Shown piece by piece: positions 48,869 to 57,964 of a DNA stretch of 64,000 nt. The notes under the pieces are model-generated. The model ran no database searches and was not told where the DNA came from. It was given only the letters and a program-made list of their open reading frames with translations. Source of the DNA: Tyzzerella sp. (GTDB taxonomy: Bacteria; Bacillota; Clostridia; Lachnospirales; Lachnospiraceae). The stretch lies in the NCBI GenBank assembly GCA_017416155.1, contig JAFQDE010000021.1, positions 93,843-157,842 of the forward strand. The letters are read 5' to 3'. The translations under genes were made by a program, and so were the position numbers. Position 1 is the first letter of the stretch, and each line of letters begins with the position of its first letter.

Positions 48869-49729
48869 TTATTTTCTATCCGGCTTCAGTGATGAATATA
48901 AGCCCACACTCAATATCACCACACCACCAATGATTTCACGCGTTGTCGGAATCTCGCTGAGCAACATGAATGCATACAGAATTCCATACACCGTCTCCAT
49001 TCCGGATATAAGCCCTGCTGTCTGCGCTTTCACCTTTTTTTGTGCAGAGATATACAACGAATAAGCAAATGCTGTACAAATACAGCCGATAAGTGCAACA
49101 CCAACGATGTCCTGTAGTCTCCAAGTTACTTTTACAAAGAATATTGTAGGCAAAAGAACTATTGCCGCTGTTCCTTGTTCATATAGACTGACAATTCTTC
49201 CTTGATATTTACCGGAAAAATATCTGTTCGCCAATGTGATAATAGCATATGTAAGACTGCTTAACATTCCCCATACAATTCCGATTGTCACTTGGTTTTT
49301 CATAGAAAACTCCGGAATTGTTATAACAACTCCGACAAACAACACGATTGCGCTGACAAGACTTCTTACGGAGAGTTTTTCGTGATATATAAGCGGTTCT
49401 AAGAATGTCAAAAACAATGGAAACGTCGAAAATGTTATTGTTCCGATTGCAACTGACGATACTTGAATAGACTGAAAAAACGACGTCCAATGAAGTGCAA
49501 GTACGGCGCCTGCAAAAATGATAAGAAGATAATCCTTCTTGCTTTCCAATTTTAAAATTTCTTTTTTAACAAAAGCAATCGTCAGTAGAATCAATGATGA
49601 GCAAATCACTCTGCCCAACGCAACCATTACAGAAGGCACCTCTACATATTGCCCTATTACTCCGGCTATACCAAACATCATAACCGCAATATTCAAATAA
49701 AGAATGTCTTTTTTGTTATTCTTCTCCAT
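48869..49729 (-). CDS. EamA/DMT-family transporter
   Basis: 286 residues, ten hydrophobic helices in two five-helix repeats, with the typical H-W-T-S-F-F-Q-S-I-Q near 90 and T-F-S-T-F-P-L-F-L-T-F-L-E-P-L near 108. Members export metabolites or amino acids; the substrate cannot be told. The second EamA gene at 52656 belongs to the same superfamily. Confidence 0.88.
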   Translation of the reverse strand: MEKNNKKDILYLNIAVMMFGIAGVIGQYVEVPSVMVALGRVICSSLILLTIAFVKKEILKLESKKDYLLIIFAGAVLALHWTSFFQSIQVSSVAIGTITFSTFPLFLTFLEPLIYHEKLSVRSLVSAIVLFVGVVITIPEFSMKNQVTIGIVWGMLSSLTYAIITLANRYFSGKYQGRIVSLYEQGTAAIVLLPTIFFVKVTWRLQDIVGVALIGCICTAFAYSLYISAQKKVKAQTAGLISGMETVYGILYAFMLLSEIPTTREIIGGVVILSVGLYSSLKPDRK

Positions 49730-49764
49730 TTTTGAGTTGCTCCCTCGTGTTTACCTTTCACGCA

Positions 49765-50427
49765 TTACTTTTTATATTTTGGTCTTAAAAATGTCAGATA
49801 CTCAGCCAACATACAAACCGGAATTGCAGCAAAAATATCAACAACCGAATGTTGTTTTACAAACGCCACTGATATACATACAAAAAAGCAAAATGTAACT
49901 ATGAATGTCTTGCACCATTTAGACACTGATTCTTCTCGAATCCATGTCGATGCAATTCCAACTGAATAAGCTACGTGTAAAGATGGGCAGACGCCGGTAC
50001 AGGTATCTGCGGTATACAAAAGTCCTACAATATCAGTAAAAATATTGTCTTGCATAAACACTTCCGGCCTCAAATCCTGCCTTGTTGGAAATGTAATATA
50101 TATTATCATGGCAACAATCTGCGTAACAATAATATATTTACTCATATTTTTAAAATTGTTTATATTATAAAGAGCAAAATAGATAAGTGAACCTACAATC
50201 AATAAATACCAGCCCACATATGGAATTACAAAATATTCACAAAATGGAATAATGTCATCTAAAAAGCAATGAACTGGATAACATTTGTCATAAGGAATCA
50301 GATTCTCAGTTAAAAAATACAGTATAAAATATCCAACCCATCCAAGCAGATACAACAAATGTTTATATTGTGGCTCTCGTATCTTCGAGAACCTGAATGA
50401 GCGATAATCAACTACCGGTTTTCTCAT
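49765..50427 (-). CDS. PAP2-superfamily phosphatase
   Basis: 220 residues with about five membrane helices. R-x3-R-P near 115-119, C-P-S-L-H-V-A-Y near 148-155 and K-Q-H-S-V-V-D-I near 190-197 are the three phosphatase motifs with the catalytic His residues. It should dephosphorylate a lipid phosphate at the membrane. The start overlaps the acyltransferase stop (ATGA), suggesting a joint lipid pathway. Confidence 0.85.
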   Translation of the reverse strand: MRKPVVDYRSFRFSKIREPQYKHLLYLLGWVGYFILYFLTENLIPYDKCYPVHCFLDDIIPFCEYFVIPYVGWYLLIVGSLIYFALYNINNFKNMSKYIIVTQIVAMIIYITFPTRQDLRPEVFMQDNIFTDIVGLLYTADTCTGVCPSLHVAYSVGIASTWIREESVSKWCKTFIVTFCFFVCISVAFVKQHSVVDIFAAIPVCMLAEYLTFLRPKYKK

Positions 50428-51188
50428 TTTTTCGGTACCTCCGTGATGTCTTTGTTTGTCAAGTAATATCTCTTCGGAATATTGCGATACGGTATCACGA
50501 TATGCTCCGGCAAATTGCGGGCCATTTTCGTAATTTCATCTGATAAATATGTACAGATTCTGCTTCGCTCATCTTCGATATTATTAACACTGTTATAATT
50601 TATTCCTACTCCAATATACATCGTTTTCAGTTTTGGAGCAATATACATCGGAACAAATGTAATCTTTTTCCCAGTTTTTTTATCATATAACTTTGCTACA
50701 TCTACAAAATTCTCTTGAAACTTATATAATATATTGTTGTACTTCTCATCTTTCTCCGGGAAAATCAAAATGTTTCGATTTTCCTGTAACAACTTAATTG
50801 ATTCTTTGAAAGTGGACACGATGCGCATATCGTGATGAACAGCTATCGTTCTGGCATTGTTAAAGATACACACTGCAAATGGTGTGATCAAGTGCGAAAG
50901 CACCTTGAAAAAAGGGTGCATCAACTTTGGCTTCTGAGACCAAAAGTCTGTAAATGCATACTCAGGCACTTTCTTTTTATCCATCATCTGTCCTGCACAC
51001 CATATATAACAATTTTCCGGCATGAAAAGTTCTCCGGCAATCGGACCATTCATCTGTGTGTGATTCGCAACAATAATTGCATTGTTTTCCGGCAGATTTT
51101 CCATCCCTTCTATTTTCATTTTCCCATAGAACAAACGAATCAGAAACTTGATAATTCTAAATGCCGTTGATGTCTGTTTCTTTTCCAT
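50424..51188 (-). CDS. PlsC-like acyltransferase with a variant catalytic motif
   Basis: 254 residues. The motif-I region reads A-N-H-T-Q-M-N-G-P at 41-49: the canonical H-x4-D has Gly where Asp is expected. F-P-E-K-D-E near 142-147 matches motif III, and an N-terminal hydrophobic segment would anchor it. The family transfers acyl chains to glycerophosphate or lysophospholipids. Whether the variant is active is open. In operon with the PAP2 phosphatase. Confidence 0.75.
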   Translation of the reverse strand: MEKKQTSTAFRIIKFLIRLFYGKMKIEGMENLPENNAIIVANHTQMNGPIAGELFMPENCYIWCAGQMMDKKKVPEYAFTDFWSQKPKLMHPFFKVLSHLITPFAVCIFNNARTIAVHHDMRIVSTFKESIKLLQENRNILIFPEKDEKYNNILYKFQENFVDVAKLYDKKTGKKITFVPMYIAPKLKTMYIGVGINYNSVNNIEDERSRICTYLSDEITKMARNLPEHIVIPYRNIPKRYYLTNKDITEVPKK

Positions 51189-51353
51189 TTTTACAACTCC
51201 TAACTATTATAACTTCTAAAATTTTTGCAAAAAAAGTTGTCATTTTGAATCGACTTATGTAAAATAATAACATATGATTCCAAAAATTACATTTAAAAAA
51301 ATATAAAATATTTATAATCGTTTTCTAATATTATTATGCAGGAGGATATGTTT

Positions 51354-52211
51354 ATGTTTGGAAAGAGACCGGATGGACGCAGACTTCGAACTGTGGAACC
51401 ATTACAACTGATTACAGGATTTTTAATGAAAAAACGATACGACTCAATGAACATGTATGAAGATACTATCAATTGTGCTGCATGGGATTCGTATATCAAA
51501 GAAAAAGAAGAACAAGGCATCAAGATTGGTTATATGCACATTTTTATTGCCGGTATCGTTCGCATGATTGCAAAATGGCCAAGGCTTAATCGTTTTGTTA
51601 TGAACGGAAAAATCTATGCAAGGCCGAAAATATGGGTGAGTTTTACTATTCATCCAGAATTACACATTGATTCACCGGACACCACAATCAAACTCTGTTT
51701 CGATGGAACAGAGACAATCTTAGAGATTGCACAAACAATTAATGATGCGATTCGAAAAGAAACCGTGCTTCGTCAAGAAGAAAACGATACAGATAAATTA
51801 GCACGATTCTTAACAGCGCTTCCGAGTTGGATATTAAATATTGTTGCAACAGTCCTTATGTGGATGGACAGACATAACATGATGCCAAAATCTATCATTG
51901 AGTTCAGCCCATTTCACACATCATTTTACATAACCAATTTAAAGTCACTTGGAATTAATCACGTATACCACCACACCTGTGAATTTGGTACAAATGGACT
52001 CTTCTTTGCAATGGGAAAGGAAAAAAATATCCCGATTGCACATAAGAATGAAGTCGTAATTGAAAAACATATGGGCTTCAGTCTTGTTTCTGACGAGCGT
52101 TTTTGTGACGGCTTATACTACGCGTTGGCTCTTCGTGAATTTCGAAAAATTATGCAAAATCCGTCTGACTTGGAAACACCACTTGAGAATAAAGTTGAGG
52201 ATATGGAATAA
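51354..52211 (+). CDS. Stand-alone E2/CAT-fold acyltransferase-like protein without the catalytic His
   Basis: About 285 residues from the ATG at 51354 (AGGAGG upstream). The fold resembles the catalytic domain of 2-oxoacid dehydrogenase E2 and chloramphenicol acetyltransferase: N-R-F-V-M-N-G-K-I-Y near 82, S-F-T-I near 98, F-S-P-F-H-T-S-F near 187, and a C-terminal S-D-E-R-F-C-D-G where the family has D-H-R-x2-D-G. The catalytic His is therefore Glu. No lipoyl domain is present. Divergent from the acyltransferase/PAP2 pair. Could be a binding protein or use altered chemistry. Confidence 0.72.
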   Translation: MFGKRPDGRRLRTVEPLQLITGFLMKKRYDSMNMYEDTINCAAWDSYIKEKEEQGIKIGYMHIFIAGIVRMIAKWPRLNRFVMNGKIYARPKIWVSFTIHPELHIDSPDTTIKLCFDGTETILEIAQTINDAIRKETVLRQEENDTDKLARFLTALPSWILNIVATVLMWMDRHNMMPKSIIEFSPFHTSFYITNLKSLGINHVYHHTCEFGTNGLFFAMGKEKNIPIAHKNEVVIEKHMGFSLVSDERFCDGLYYALALREFRKIMQNPSDLETPLENKVEDME

Positions 52212-52216
52212 AAGTT

Positions 52217-52253
52217 ATAGGAGCAGTTCATTTTATGATGAACTCGCTCCTAT
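52217..52253. terminator. Convergent terminator
   Basis: ATAGGAGC-a-GTTCAT, loop, ATGAAC-tc-GCTCCTAT, then TTTC, between the converging E2-like and GtrA genes. Confidence 0.75.
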
Positions 52254-52264
52254 TTCATTGGTTA

Positions 52265-52675
52265 TTATTTAATTGTTACCGCTGTGTCTATGCTCTTTCC
52301 AAAAACAACAAATCTATCATATAAATATTCAGAAACAAAATTAATCAACATTGTACCAACTAATACAAGATATTCATTCCATCTAAAACCATTACCGGTA
52401 AGAACAGCCGTCCACCATGTTGACAGAGGTGTAAATATGAAATAGAACACAGCTACCTTCATCATTGCAGTTGGCACATGATTTGCCGAATGAAATGTAA
52501 ACTTACGGTTCAACGTAAAATTCCACAGTACAGATAAGACAAGTGACACCAAATACGAAATCCAGTGTGTCACATGGAGTAATTCCTCTAACAATGCAAA
52601 GCTAACCACTTGAATAATCCCTGCACTTGCTGAAAACAAAATGAATTTTATAGTTCTAATCACTTCTTTTTTCAC
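52265..52675 (-). CDS. GtrA-family membrane protein
   Basis: About 136 residues from the GTG at 52675 (GAGGAG six bases upstream), overlapping the EamA stop by 20 nt. Four hydrophobic helices with F-x4-A-x3-G-I-I-Q-V-V near 16-23 and N-F-T-L-N-R-K-F-T-F near 64 are GtrA signatures. Often involved in moving polyprenyl-linked sugars for cell-surface polysaccharides. Confidence 0.85.
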   Translation of the reverse strand: MKKEVIRTIKFILFSASAGIIQVVSFALLEELLHVTHWISYLVSLVLSVLWNFTLNRKFTFHSANHVPTAMMKVAVFYFIFTPLSTWWTAVLTGNGFRWNEYLVLVGTMLINFVSEYLYDRFVVFGKSIDTAVTIK

Positions 52676-53555
52676 AATACGCTCCTCTTTTCTCGATTTT
52701 TTCTTTTGGTTCAATTTGTGACAATACGATTGCCAGGAAAATCACAGCAAATCCTACTAACATACGAAATGTTATCTTCTCATGATAAATTATAATAGCA
52801 AATACCACTCCAAATACAGATTCTAAACTCAGAATCATCCCACCAATTGAAGCCTCTGCATATTTTAACCCATAACTCTGAAGGAACAGGCAAAAAGCTG
52901 TTGCCACAAGTCCCAGATAGACAATTCCACCTGCTGTTTCCAATGGGAATTCTCTCGGAACAGTATCTGTAATAAAAACAAATATCCATGCCAACACCCC
53001 TACAACTCCAAGTTCAATTGTGGTTAAAAGAAGCGGGTTTTTCTTTTGACACATAATCGACGACAAAACGAGATTCATGGCTCCAGGCACACCGCTTAGA
53101 ACTGTCAAAATATCTCCTGTTGACATACTGAAGCCTCCTTGGAGAGACAATATCCCGATTCCCAAAAGACAAATAAATACACAGAAAATATGTAAAAGTC
53201 TCGGTCTCTTTTTTGTGGCAAACCAATGAAAAAACGGTACCAGTACACAGTATGTCGTACATAAAAATGCACTTTCTCCGGGAGAGGTTTCACCTGCAAG
53301 CCCCGCCACCTGCAAAATATAACTAATAAATAGTGCAACTCCCATCCACATACCATCAATCCAATATTGTTTACTCAGTAATTTATAGTATGGCACCGCA
53401 ACAATGATTAAAGCAATGCTTGCCACAGTAAAACGCAACGCAATCACAAATGAAGCAGAAAAGACTTCTGTCGCTATCTTACCTATTGCAAATGTACTGC
53501 CCCAAAGCATTGCTGTCAAGAATAGCGCTAGCTTGGCATATCTTTTTTTCTTCAT
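52656..53555 (-). CDS. EamA/DMT-family transporter
   Basis: About 299 residues from the ATG at 53555 (AGGAG upstream), ten membrane helices in two repeats; A-M-L-W-G-S-T-F-A-I-G-K near 12-23 and L-E-S-V-F-G-V near 255 are typical. Substrate unknown. Directly upstream of gtrA. Confidence 0.87.
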   Translation of the reverse strand: MKKKRYAKLALFLTAMLWGSTFAIGKIATEVFSASFVIALRFTVASIALIIVAVPYYKLLSKQYWIDGMWMGVALFISYILQVAGLAGETSPGESAFLCTTYCVLVPFFHWFATKKRPRLLHIFCVFICLLGIGILSLQGGFSMSTGDILTVLSGVPGAMNLVLSSIMCQKKNPLLLTTIELGVVGVLAWIFVFITDTVPREFPLETAGGIVYLGLVATAFCLFLQSYGLKYAEASIGGMILSLESVFGVVFAIIIYHEKITFRMLVGFAVIFLAIVLSQIEPKEKIEKRGAYCEKRSD

Positions 53556-53594
53556 CTTTATGTAACTCCTGTCCTGCCAAAAAGTTTTGTACAA

Positions 53595-54137
53595 TTATTT
53601 GTAGGCAATGTATCTTGGACTCTCATCTGTCGAACCAACCTGTATAACAAGTAAATCATCCACATAGAATACAGATAATTCTTCATATCTACCATCCAGT
53701 TTGTAGAAAATCATATTTTCATAATCATTACCAGGGTAACGCGTGTTACCAACAATTGCCTCTTTTCCTTCTGTGAGTTTGGCAATATCAATATTTTTTT
53801 CATTGTCTTCTATTTCTGCACGTTCAATAAAATCTGTAATATATTTTTCTTCCAAAACAAATTGTGTGTCGCAATAATTTCCTTCCATGTATTCCATGGA
53901 AATAACATGAAAGCACAAAAATCTTTTAAATTCAAAATTATGGATAGAAATATCTCTCTTCTCATAATAGATATAATTCTCGTTGAAAGAAATATCTGAT
54001 TCAAATTCCGTAATTTCATCCGAATAGCGGAATGCAATCAACTTGTCTTCCGTCTGAAATTCAAGCGTCGGATATATACATAAACAAACACCTATTATAA
54101 GTAAAACAAAAATAATTATCTTGACTTTCATTTTCAT
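53595..54137 (-). CDS. Membrane-anchored hypothetical protein
   Basis: 180 residues; N-terminal signal anchor (about 5-23) then a soluble extracytoplasmic beta-rich domain. Near the end: D-G-R-Y-E-E-L-S-V-F-Y-V-D-D-L-L-V. No family recognised. Twelve bases after the SanA-like gene, so probably co-transcribed. Confidence 0.55.
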   Translation of the reverse strand: MKMKVKIIIFVLLIIGVCLCIYPTLEFQTEDKLIAFRYSDEITEFESDISFNENYIYYEKRDISIHNFEFKRFLCFHVISMEYMEGNYCDTQFVLEEKYITDFIERAEIEDNEKNIDIAKLTEGKEAIVGNTRYPGNDYENMIFYKLDGRYEELSVFYVDDLLVIQVGSTDESPRYIAYK

Positions 54138-54149
54138 ATCGTACTCTTT

Positions 54150-54827
54150 CTAATAATCGTTCGTTATATTTCCATCTCCGTGTATATCAATAAAGTCACC
54201 ACAATAAGTTGCTTTCGGTTTTATAATTGTGGTGACAAAATCTTTGGTTCTTGCTAATACTTCTCGCAAATCCCTCATGCCTTGTCCGACATATATGTGA
54301 TAATCAGAAGCTACACCATATGCTTCAATCCCTAACTGCTTAGCAATATAAAGAGCTCGATACAAATGATACTCCTGCGTTATAATTATCATTTTCTTAA
54401 CACCGAACACTTCCTTGGCTCTATATACACTCTCATAAGTGGAGAAGCCCGCGTGATCCATAAAGATATTTTCCGAATCAATACCTTCATCTATGGCATA
54501 CTGTTTCATTGTCTTTACTTCATTATAGTCTGTTCTTCCATGGTCACCACTCATTAGGAGTTTGTCTGTAGCACCCAAATTATAGACCTCTACGCCTCTC
54601 TGAAGCCTATCCCGAAGCATATGACTCGGCTCTCCGTCTTCTTTTACCTGACATCCCAAAACCAAAATACAATCCATGTCTTCTTCCGGCAGGTTGTCAG
54701 ACTCTACAATACGGTTTTTAACAGTATGTTTGATATATCCATTGATTCCTAAAAGTACCATGAAGCCTACTACACCAATGCAAATACATATAATTATTGT
54801 TCTTTTTGTAATCTTATATAATTTCAT
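54150..54827 (-). CDS. SanA/YdcF-like DUF218 envelope protein
   Basis: 225 residues: signal anchor (about 10-31), then C-I-L-V-L-G-C-Q-V-K-E-D-G near 53-65, M-S-G-D-H-G-R-T-D-Y-N-E near 92-103 and T-Q-E-Y-H-L-Y-R-A near 150-158, all DUF218 hallmarks. SanA-like proteins affect envelope integrity and vancomycin sensitivity at high temperature; the molecular function is unclear. Confidence 0.85.
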   Translation of the reverse strand: MKLYKITKRTIIICICIGVVGFMVLLGINGYIKHTVKNRIVESDNLPEEDMDCILVLGCQVKEDGEPSHMLRDRLQRGVEVYNLGATDKLLMSGDHGRTDYNEVKTMKQYAIDEGIDSENIFMDHAGFSTYESVYRAKEVFGVKKMIIITQEYHLYRALYIAKQLGIEAYGVASDYHIYVGQGMRDLREVLARTKDFVTTIIKPKATYCGDFIDIHGDGNITNDY

Positions 54828-54852
54828 TATTCCGACTCCAAAATTATTTAAG

Positions 54853-55200
54853 TTATATTCTCTTGAACTCTAAAAATCGTGTGCCCTGGAATGTAAGCTT
54901 TCCATAGTCCCCTTCTACCATCATTCCGTATTCCATTCCACTCACATGTAGTTCCATACGGTCACCACTCTCCACCTGAAAAGTTACATGATATGTAGTG
55001 GAATGAGACATGTGGTTTTTATGGTGATGATGACTTGTATTCTGTCTTTTACTTACCACAGTCGCATCCACTGTAAGCCTTGGCGAATGGTTGTTTTTAT
55101 TCCACTGCGATATACCTCGAAAAATATTCAATATAATGATACTAAACACCAATACAAACGTTAATGAAAATAGTATATTAAATCCACCTGCAAAAAACAT
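54853..55200 (-). CDS. DUF2500 family membrane protein
   Basis: 115 residues with one N-terminal membrane helix and a soluble domain: A-T-V-V-S-K-R near 47, a His-rich loop (H-H-H-H), Y-H-V-T-F-Q near 69, and Y-G-K-L-T-F-Q-G-T-R-F near 99-109, the DUF2500 ending. Function unknown. AAGGAGG site. Confidence 0.8.
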   Translation of the reverse strand: MFFAGGFNILFSLTFVLVFSIIILNIFRGISQWNKNNHSPRLTVDATVVSKRQNTSHHHHKNHMSHSTTYHVTFQVESGDRMELHVSGMEYGMMVEGDYGKLTFQGTRFLEFKRI

Positions 55201-55257
55201 AATCCATTCCTCCTTACTTTTCTTCTCTTTCTACAAGTTTGTGTAGCAGATGAGGTA

Positions 55258-55302
55258 ATAAAAAAAGACTTTCACTATGACATCTGCCACAATAAAAGTC
55301 TT
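55258..55302 (-). terminator. Terminator upstream of the DUF2500 gene
   Basis: AAGACTTT / AAAGTCTT stem with a ~22-nt loop followed by TTTTTTT on the minus strand; it ends the transcript of the small secreted-protein genes at 55380-56283. Confidence 0.6.
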
Positions 55303-55379
55303 GCTATCCCGAGTGTCACTGTCAACAAATATAAGTATATTCTAACATGGTAAAACAGTGATGTCTACTTAACATTTTC

Positions 55380-55640
55380 TTAATCTGGTACATATTGGGT
55401 ATTATTAAAAATCTCAACACCTAAAATCTTAATTCCCCATCCCTTAATAAATCCAGACTCTACAATATCTCCTTCTTCCGAATCGGTTTCTGGATTCAAA
55501 ACAATCTGATGGTATTTTGTTACACTATAAAACAATGCTTTGTATTCTACACTTCCACCATCTTTCTTGCGAAGCGGAATTGGGATTAAGCAAATTAACA
55601 AACAAACAACAATTATTCCTACAGTCATCTTCTTTTTCAT
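55380..55640 (-). CDS. Small membrane-anchored hypothetical protein
   Basis: About 86 residues from the ATG at 55640 (AGAGGG upstream); the longer reading overlaps the lipoprotein gene. One N-terminal helix (about 5-20), then a short beta-type domain with G-W-G-I-K-I-L-G-V-E-I-F-N-N-T. The segment G-x-G-I-K-I-x-G is common in small exported Lachnospiraceae proteins; function unknown. Confidence 0.6.
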   Translation of the reverse strand: MKKKMTVGIIVVCLLICLIPIPLRKKDGGSVEYKALFYSVTKYHQIVLNPETDSEEGDIVESGFIKGWGIKILGVEIFNNTQYVPD

Positions 55641-55668
55641 AGTCTGTCCCTCTCTTCGCACCAATGCA

Positions 55669-56283
55669 CTACTTGATTTCTGTGCCACCCCATTCAATAA
55701 CTGTAAATCCTTTTCGCACGAATGGCACAATTTCTGGTTCCCCAATCTTAATTGGCTTTTCTATTTTCTTGTATGCCATAAATACGCGTAAAATACTGTC
55801 CGGTTCAGGTTTGATTTCAAGTTTTGCAACATCTGTATATGCCGCTGTTTGAAATGTAATTAAATTATATTTGTTTTCCTGCATTCTAGGCAACCAGTAT
55901 ACAATAAATTCATTTTTTTCTTTTTCATTCAATCCTATTTCTGCTAATGTCTTCTCCAAAAACTCTGCGGTTTCTGAACCCTTTACCACAAAGCCTTTAC
56001 TAAAATCGTATACAGTATCTGTGTTTCCCTCCCAAAACAAATATGAATATGTGTTTCCTGACTTATCTTTCAATGTTCCATCTGGTTGTGCTACCACTTT
56101 CCAAACATCATCATATTTAGGATATGTACAAGTCAAAGTCCCATCATAATCCAACTTAACCTCTACTTCGGTCTCACTTTCTGGATACAAGTAAATAACC
56201 GGTTTTTCTGAGAGAGCATCCTGTTGACATCCTGTTAGTATCATCCCAAACAGCAAACAAATGAATATGAATAATTTTTTCAT
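55669..56283 (-). CDS. Lipoprotein of unknown function
   Basis: About 204 residues. Signal peptide ending in lipobox L-T-G-C near 15-18. Mature part opens K-P-V-I-Y-L-Y-P and continues with L-T-C-T-Y-P-K-Y, then G-F-V-V-K-G near 98, E-F-I-V-Y-W-L-P near 123 and L-R-V-F-M near 163. I have seen this layout in Firmicutes lipoproteins but know no function. AAGGAAGG before the ATG. Confidence 0.7.
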   Translation of the reverse strand: MKKLFIFICLLFGMILTGCQQDALSEKPVIYLYPESETEVEVKLDYDGTLTCTYPKYDDVWKVVAQPDGTLKDKSGNTYSYLFWEGNTDTVYDFSKGFVVKGSETAEFLEKTLAEIGLNEKEKNEFIVYWLPRMQENKYNLITFQTAAYTDVAKLEIKPEPDSILRVFMAYKKIEKPIKIGEPEIVPFVRKGFTVIEWGGTEIK

Positions 56284-56404
56284 ATAAAAGCACCTTCCTT
56301 CCAATTCTTCGCATTTAAATATTGAAGCCTAATACTCCTCTTAATAATATACTCGTCAATAATGTCTTTGGGTTTCAAAAAAGGAAATAACTTAATTTAG
56401 CAAT

Positions 56405-56418
56405 CAATAACGTTATTG
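56405..56418. repeat. 14-bp palindrome in a 240-bp intergenic region
   Basis: CAATAACGTTATTG, a perfect palindrome about 120 bp upstream of the lipoprotein gene and 100 bp after the 298-residue gene. Possibly an operator. The rest of 56284-56525 shows no gene; a weak TTGACG-based promoter towards the lipoprotein is possible near 56340-56360. Confidence 0.35.
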
Positions 56419-56525
56419 AAATAATACCACTTTTTTTGTACTCATGCAGCATTTTCTATATTTCATTGTATCGCAGGCTACATAATTTACGAATTCAACA
56501 ACAATGCAATGACATTTCCACAAAA

Positions 56526-57422
56526 TTATTCGGATATCAAAAGTTTTCCATCTTTATCGTATATCTCTGTTCCATCTCTTTGAATATCCTCACCTTCTGT
56601 CCAAGAATACCATCCCGTTCGGTGAATAAACCCTGCCGTATCCTCTGCTTCTACATACATAGTAAGATTGTCTCCTTCATCTGTTTTGTATGTCTCATCA
56701 ATAGAATAATCGCACTCACCATCAACCAACTTCAAGAAAATCACCTCGCGGTCAACTTCTTTGTCATTCAATTCTGTGACTAATTCAATTTTTTTAAAGT
56801 TTATCTTATTTTCTTTCCCTGGTGTACAGTCCAGTGCCACATTCCCATCAATGTTCACTGAATTTTTCTTTGCAATACTTTTTCCCCAAATATTTGCCTG
56901 AATATTCGGGAGACATCTTTGATATAATGAACTAAGATCAACATGTTCTAATTGTTCTGTTTGAATTCCATCGGAAGTTTCGATTGATAATATCGGACGA
57001 CTTCCATGTTCCAGAAATAATCCCACGTTTAAAGTCGCAGTAAATACACTTTCTTGACGCGAGAAATCAACTGTCTCCTCTCCCATGCTGACCGAGAGAA
57101 CTATTTCATTCATAGGATTTTTCGGAACAACCGTTAACTTGACTTCTATCTTTTGTGTGGTACTGTTAAATGAACCCAATTCATACTCTGCACTGGTTAT
57201 AAGACTTGCATCTCGGTTTAACTTTTCTTCTACATTGTCATAAATAGAACTGATTTCACCGCGAATATTACCACTTTGCGTATGTAAAGAAGAAATCTCT
57301 CCTTCTAAATATGAGATTTTTTTAGATAAGTTGCCTATCACAATACATTCGATTCCTAACACAAAAATCAAAATAATCCCGAACAACATTTTCCAATTAA
57401 TTTTATTCTTCCATTTTTCCAT
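56526..57422 (-). CDS. Membrane-anchored extracytoplasmic protein
   Basis: About 298 residues from the ATG at 57422 (GAGGTG upstream). Short basic start, signal anchor (about 10-27), coiled coil (about 30-70), then beta-rich domains. Third gene after PadR, ending in a dense set of Asp/Glu residues. No family recognised; part of the PadR operon by spacing. Confidence 0.55.
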   Translation of the reverse strand: MEKWKNKINWKMLFGIILIFVLGIECIVIGNLSKKISYLEGEISSLHTQSGNIRGEISSIYDNVEEKLNRDASLITSAEYELGSFNSTTQKIEVKLTVVPKNPMNEIVLSVSMGEETVDFSRQESVFTATLNVGLFLEHGSRPILSIETSDGIQTEQLEHVDLSSLYQRCLPNIQANIWGKSIAKKNSVNIDGNVALDCTPGKENKINFKKIELVTELNDKEVDREVIFLKLVDGECDYSIDETYKTDEGDNLTMYVEAEDTAGFIHRTGWYSWTEGEDIQRDGTEIYDKDGKLLISE

Positions 57423-57436
57423 AAGACACCTCACAT

Positions 57437-57964
57437 TTACCACTCTATCTCTGCTATCAATTCATCATTTGCATTGTACGCACGATATGCCCCTTTCACA
57501 AACTCACTTTCTCCTTGCAAATAGCCGGCGTAATCGTTATTCCATTCATCAAGCGTTACTGTATCTCTATTTTCAAGTTCTACTTCCACTTTTGCTATGG
57601 ATTCATCATTTCGATATACGAATACAGCTGCCCCCATTTTTTCAACATTCATTCCAAACACATCAATAGCATAATCATCCTTGATGGAATATCCGGTCAT
57701 GGTATTTCCTGCTTGATAGAAGAATCCTTTCACTTTCGTTTCTACCATAGAATATGTGTGCTTTTCTAAATCGGCCAGCAATGTAATCCCTCGGTCAAAA
57801 TCCTCAAACTCCATAATTGTTTCTGTCTCATAGGCATAGAGTCCTCGCAAAGTTTCTTTGATACATTGTTCTTTCGAAACATAGTATCCTCCAAAATAGT
57901 ATATCCCCCAAAGAATCAGCGCAATTATGCTGATATTAATTAGTAGCTTTTTACCTCTTTTCAT
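57437..57964 (-). CDS. Membrane-anchored hypothetical protein of the PadR operon
   Basis: 175 residues; signal anchor (about 6-22), then a soluble domain with L-R-G-L-Y-A-Y and D-E-W-N-N-D-Y-A-G-Y. Overlaps the upstream gene by 14 nt. Function unknown. Confidence 0.55.
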   Translation of the reverse strand: MKRGKKLLINISIIALILWGIYYFGGYYVSKEQCIKETLRGLYAYETETIMEFEDFDRGITLLADLEKHTYSMVETKVKGFFYQAGNTMTGYSIKDDYAIDVFGMNVEKMGAAVFVYRNDESIAKVEVELENRDTVTLDEWNNDYAGYLQGESEFVKGAYRAYNANDELIAEIEW

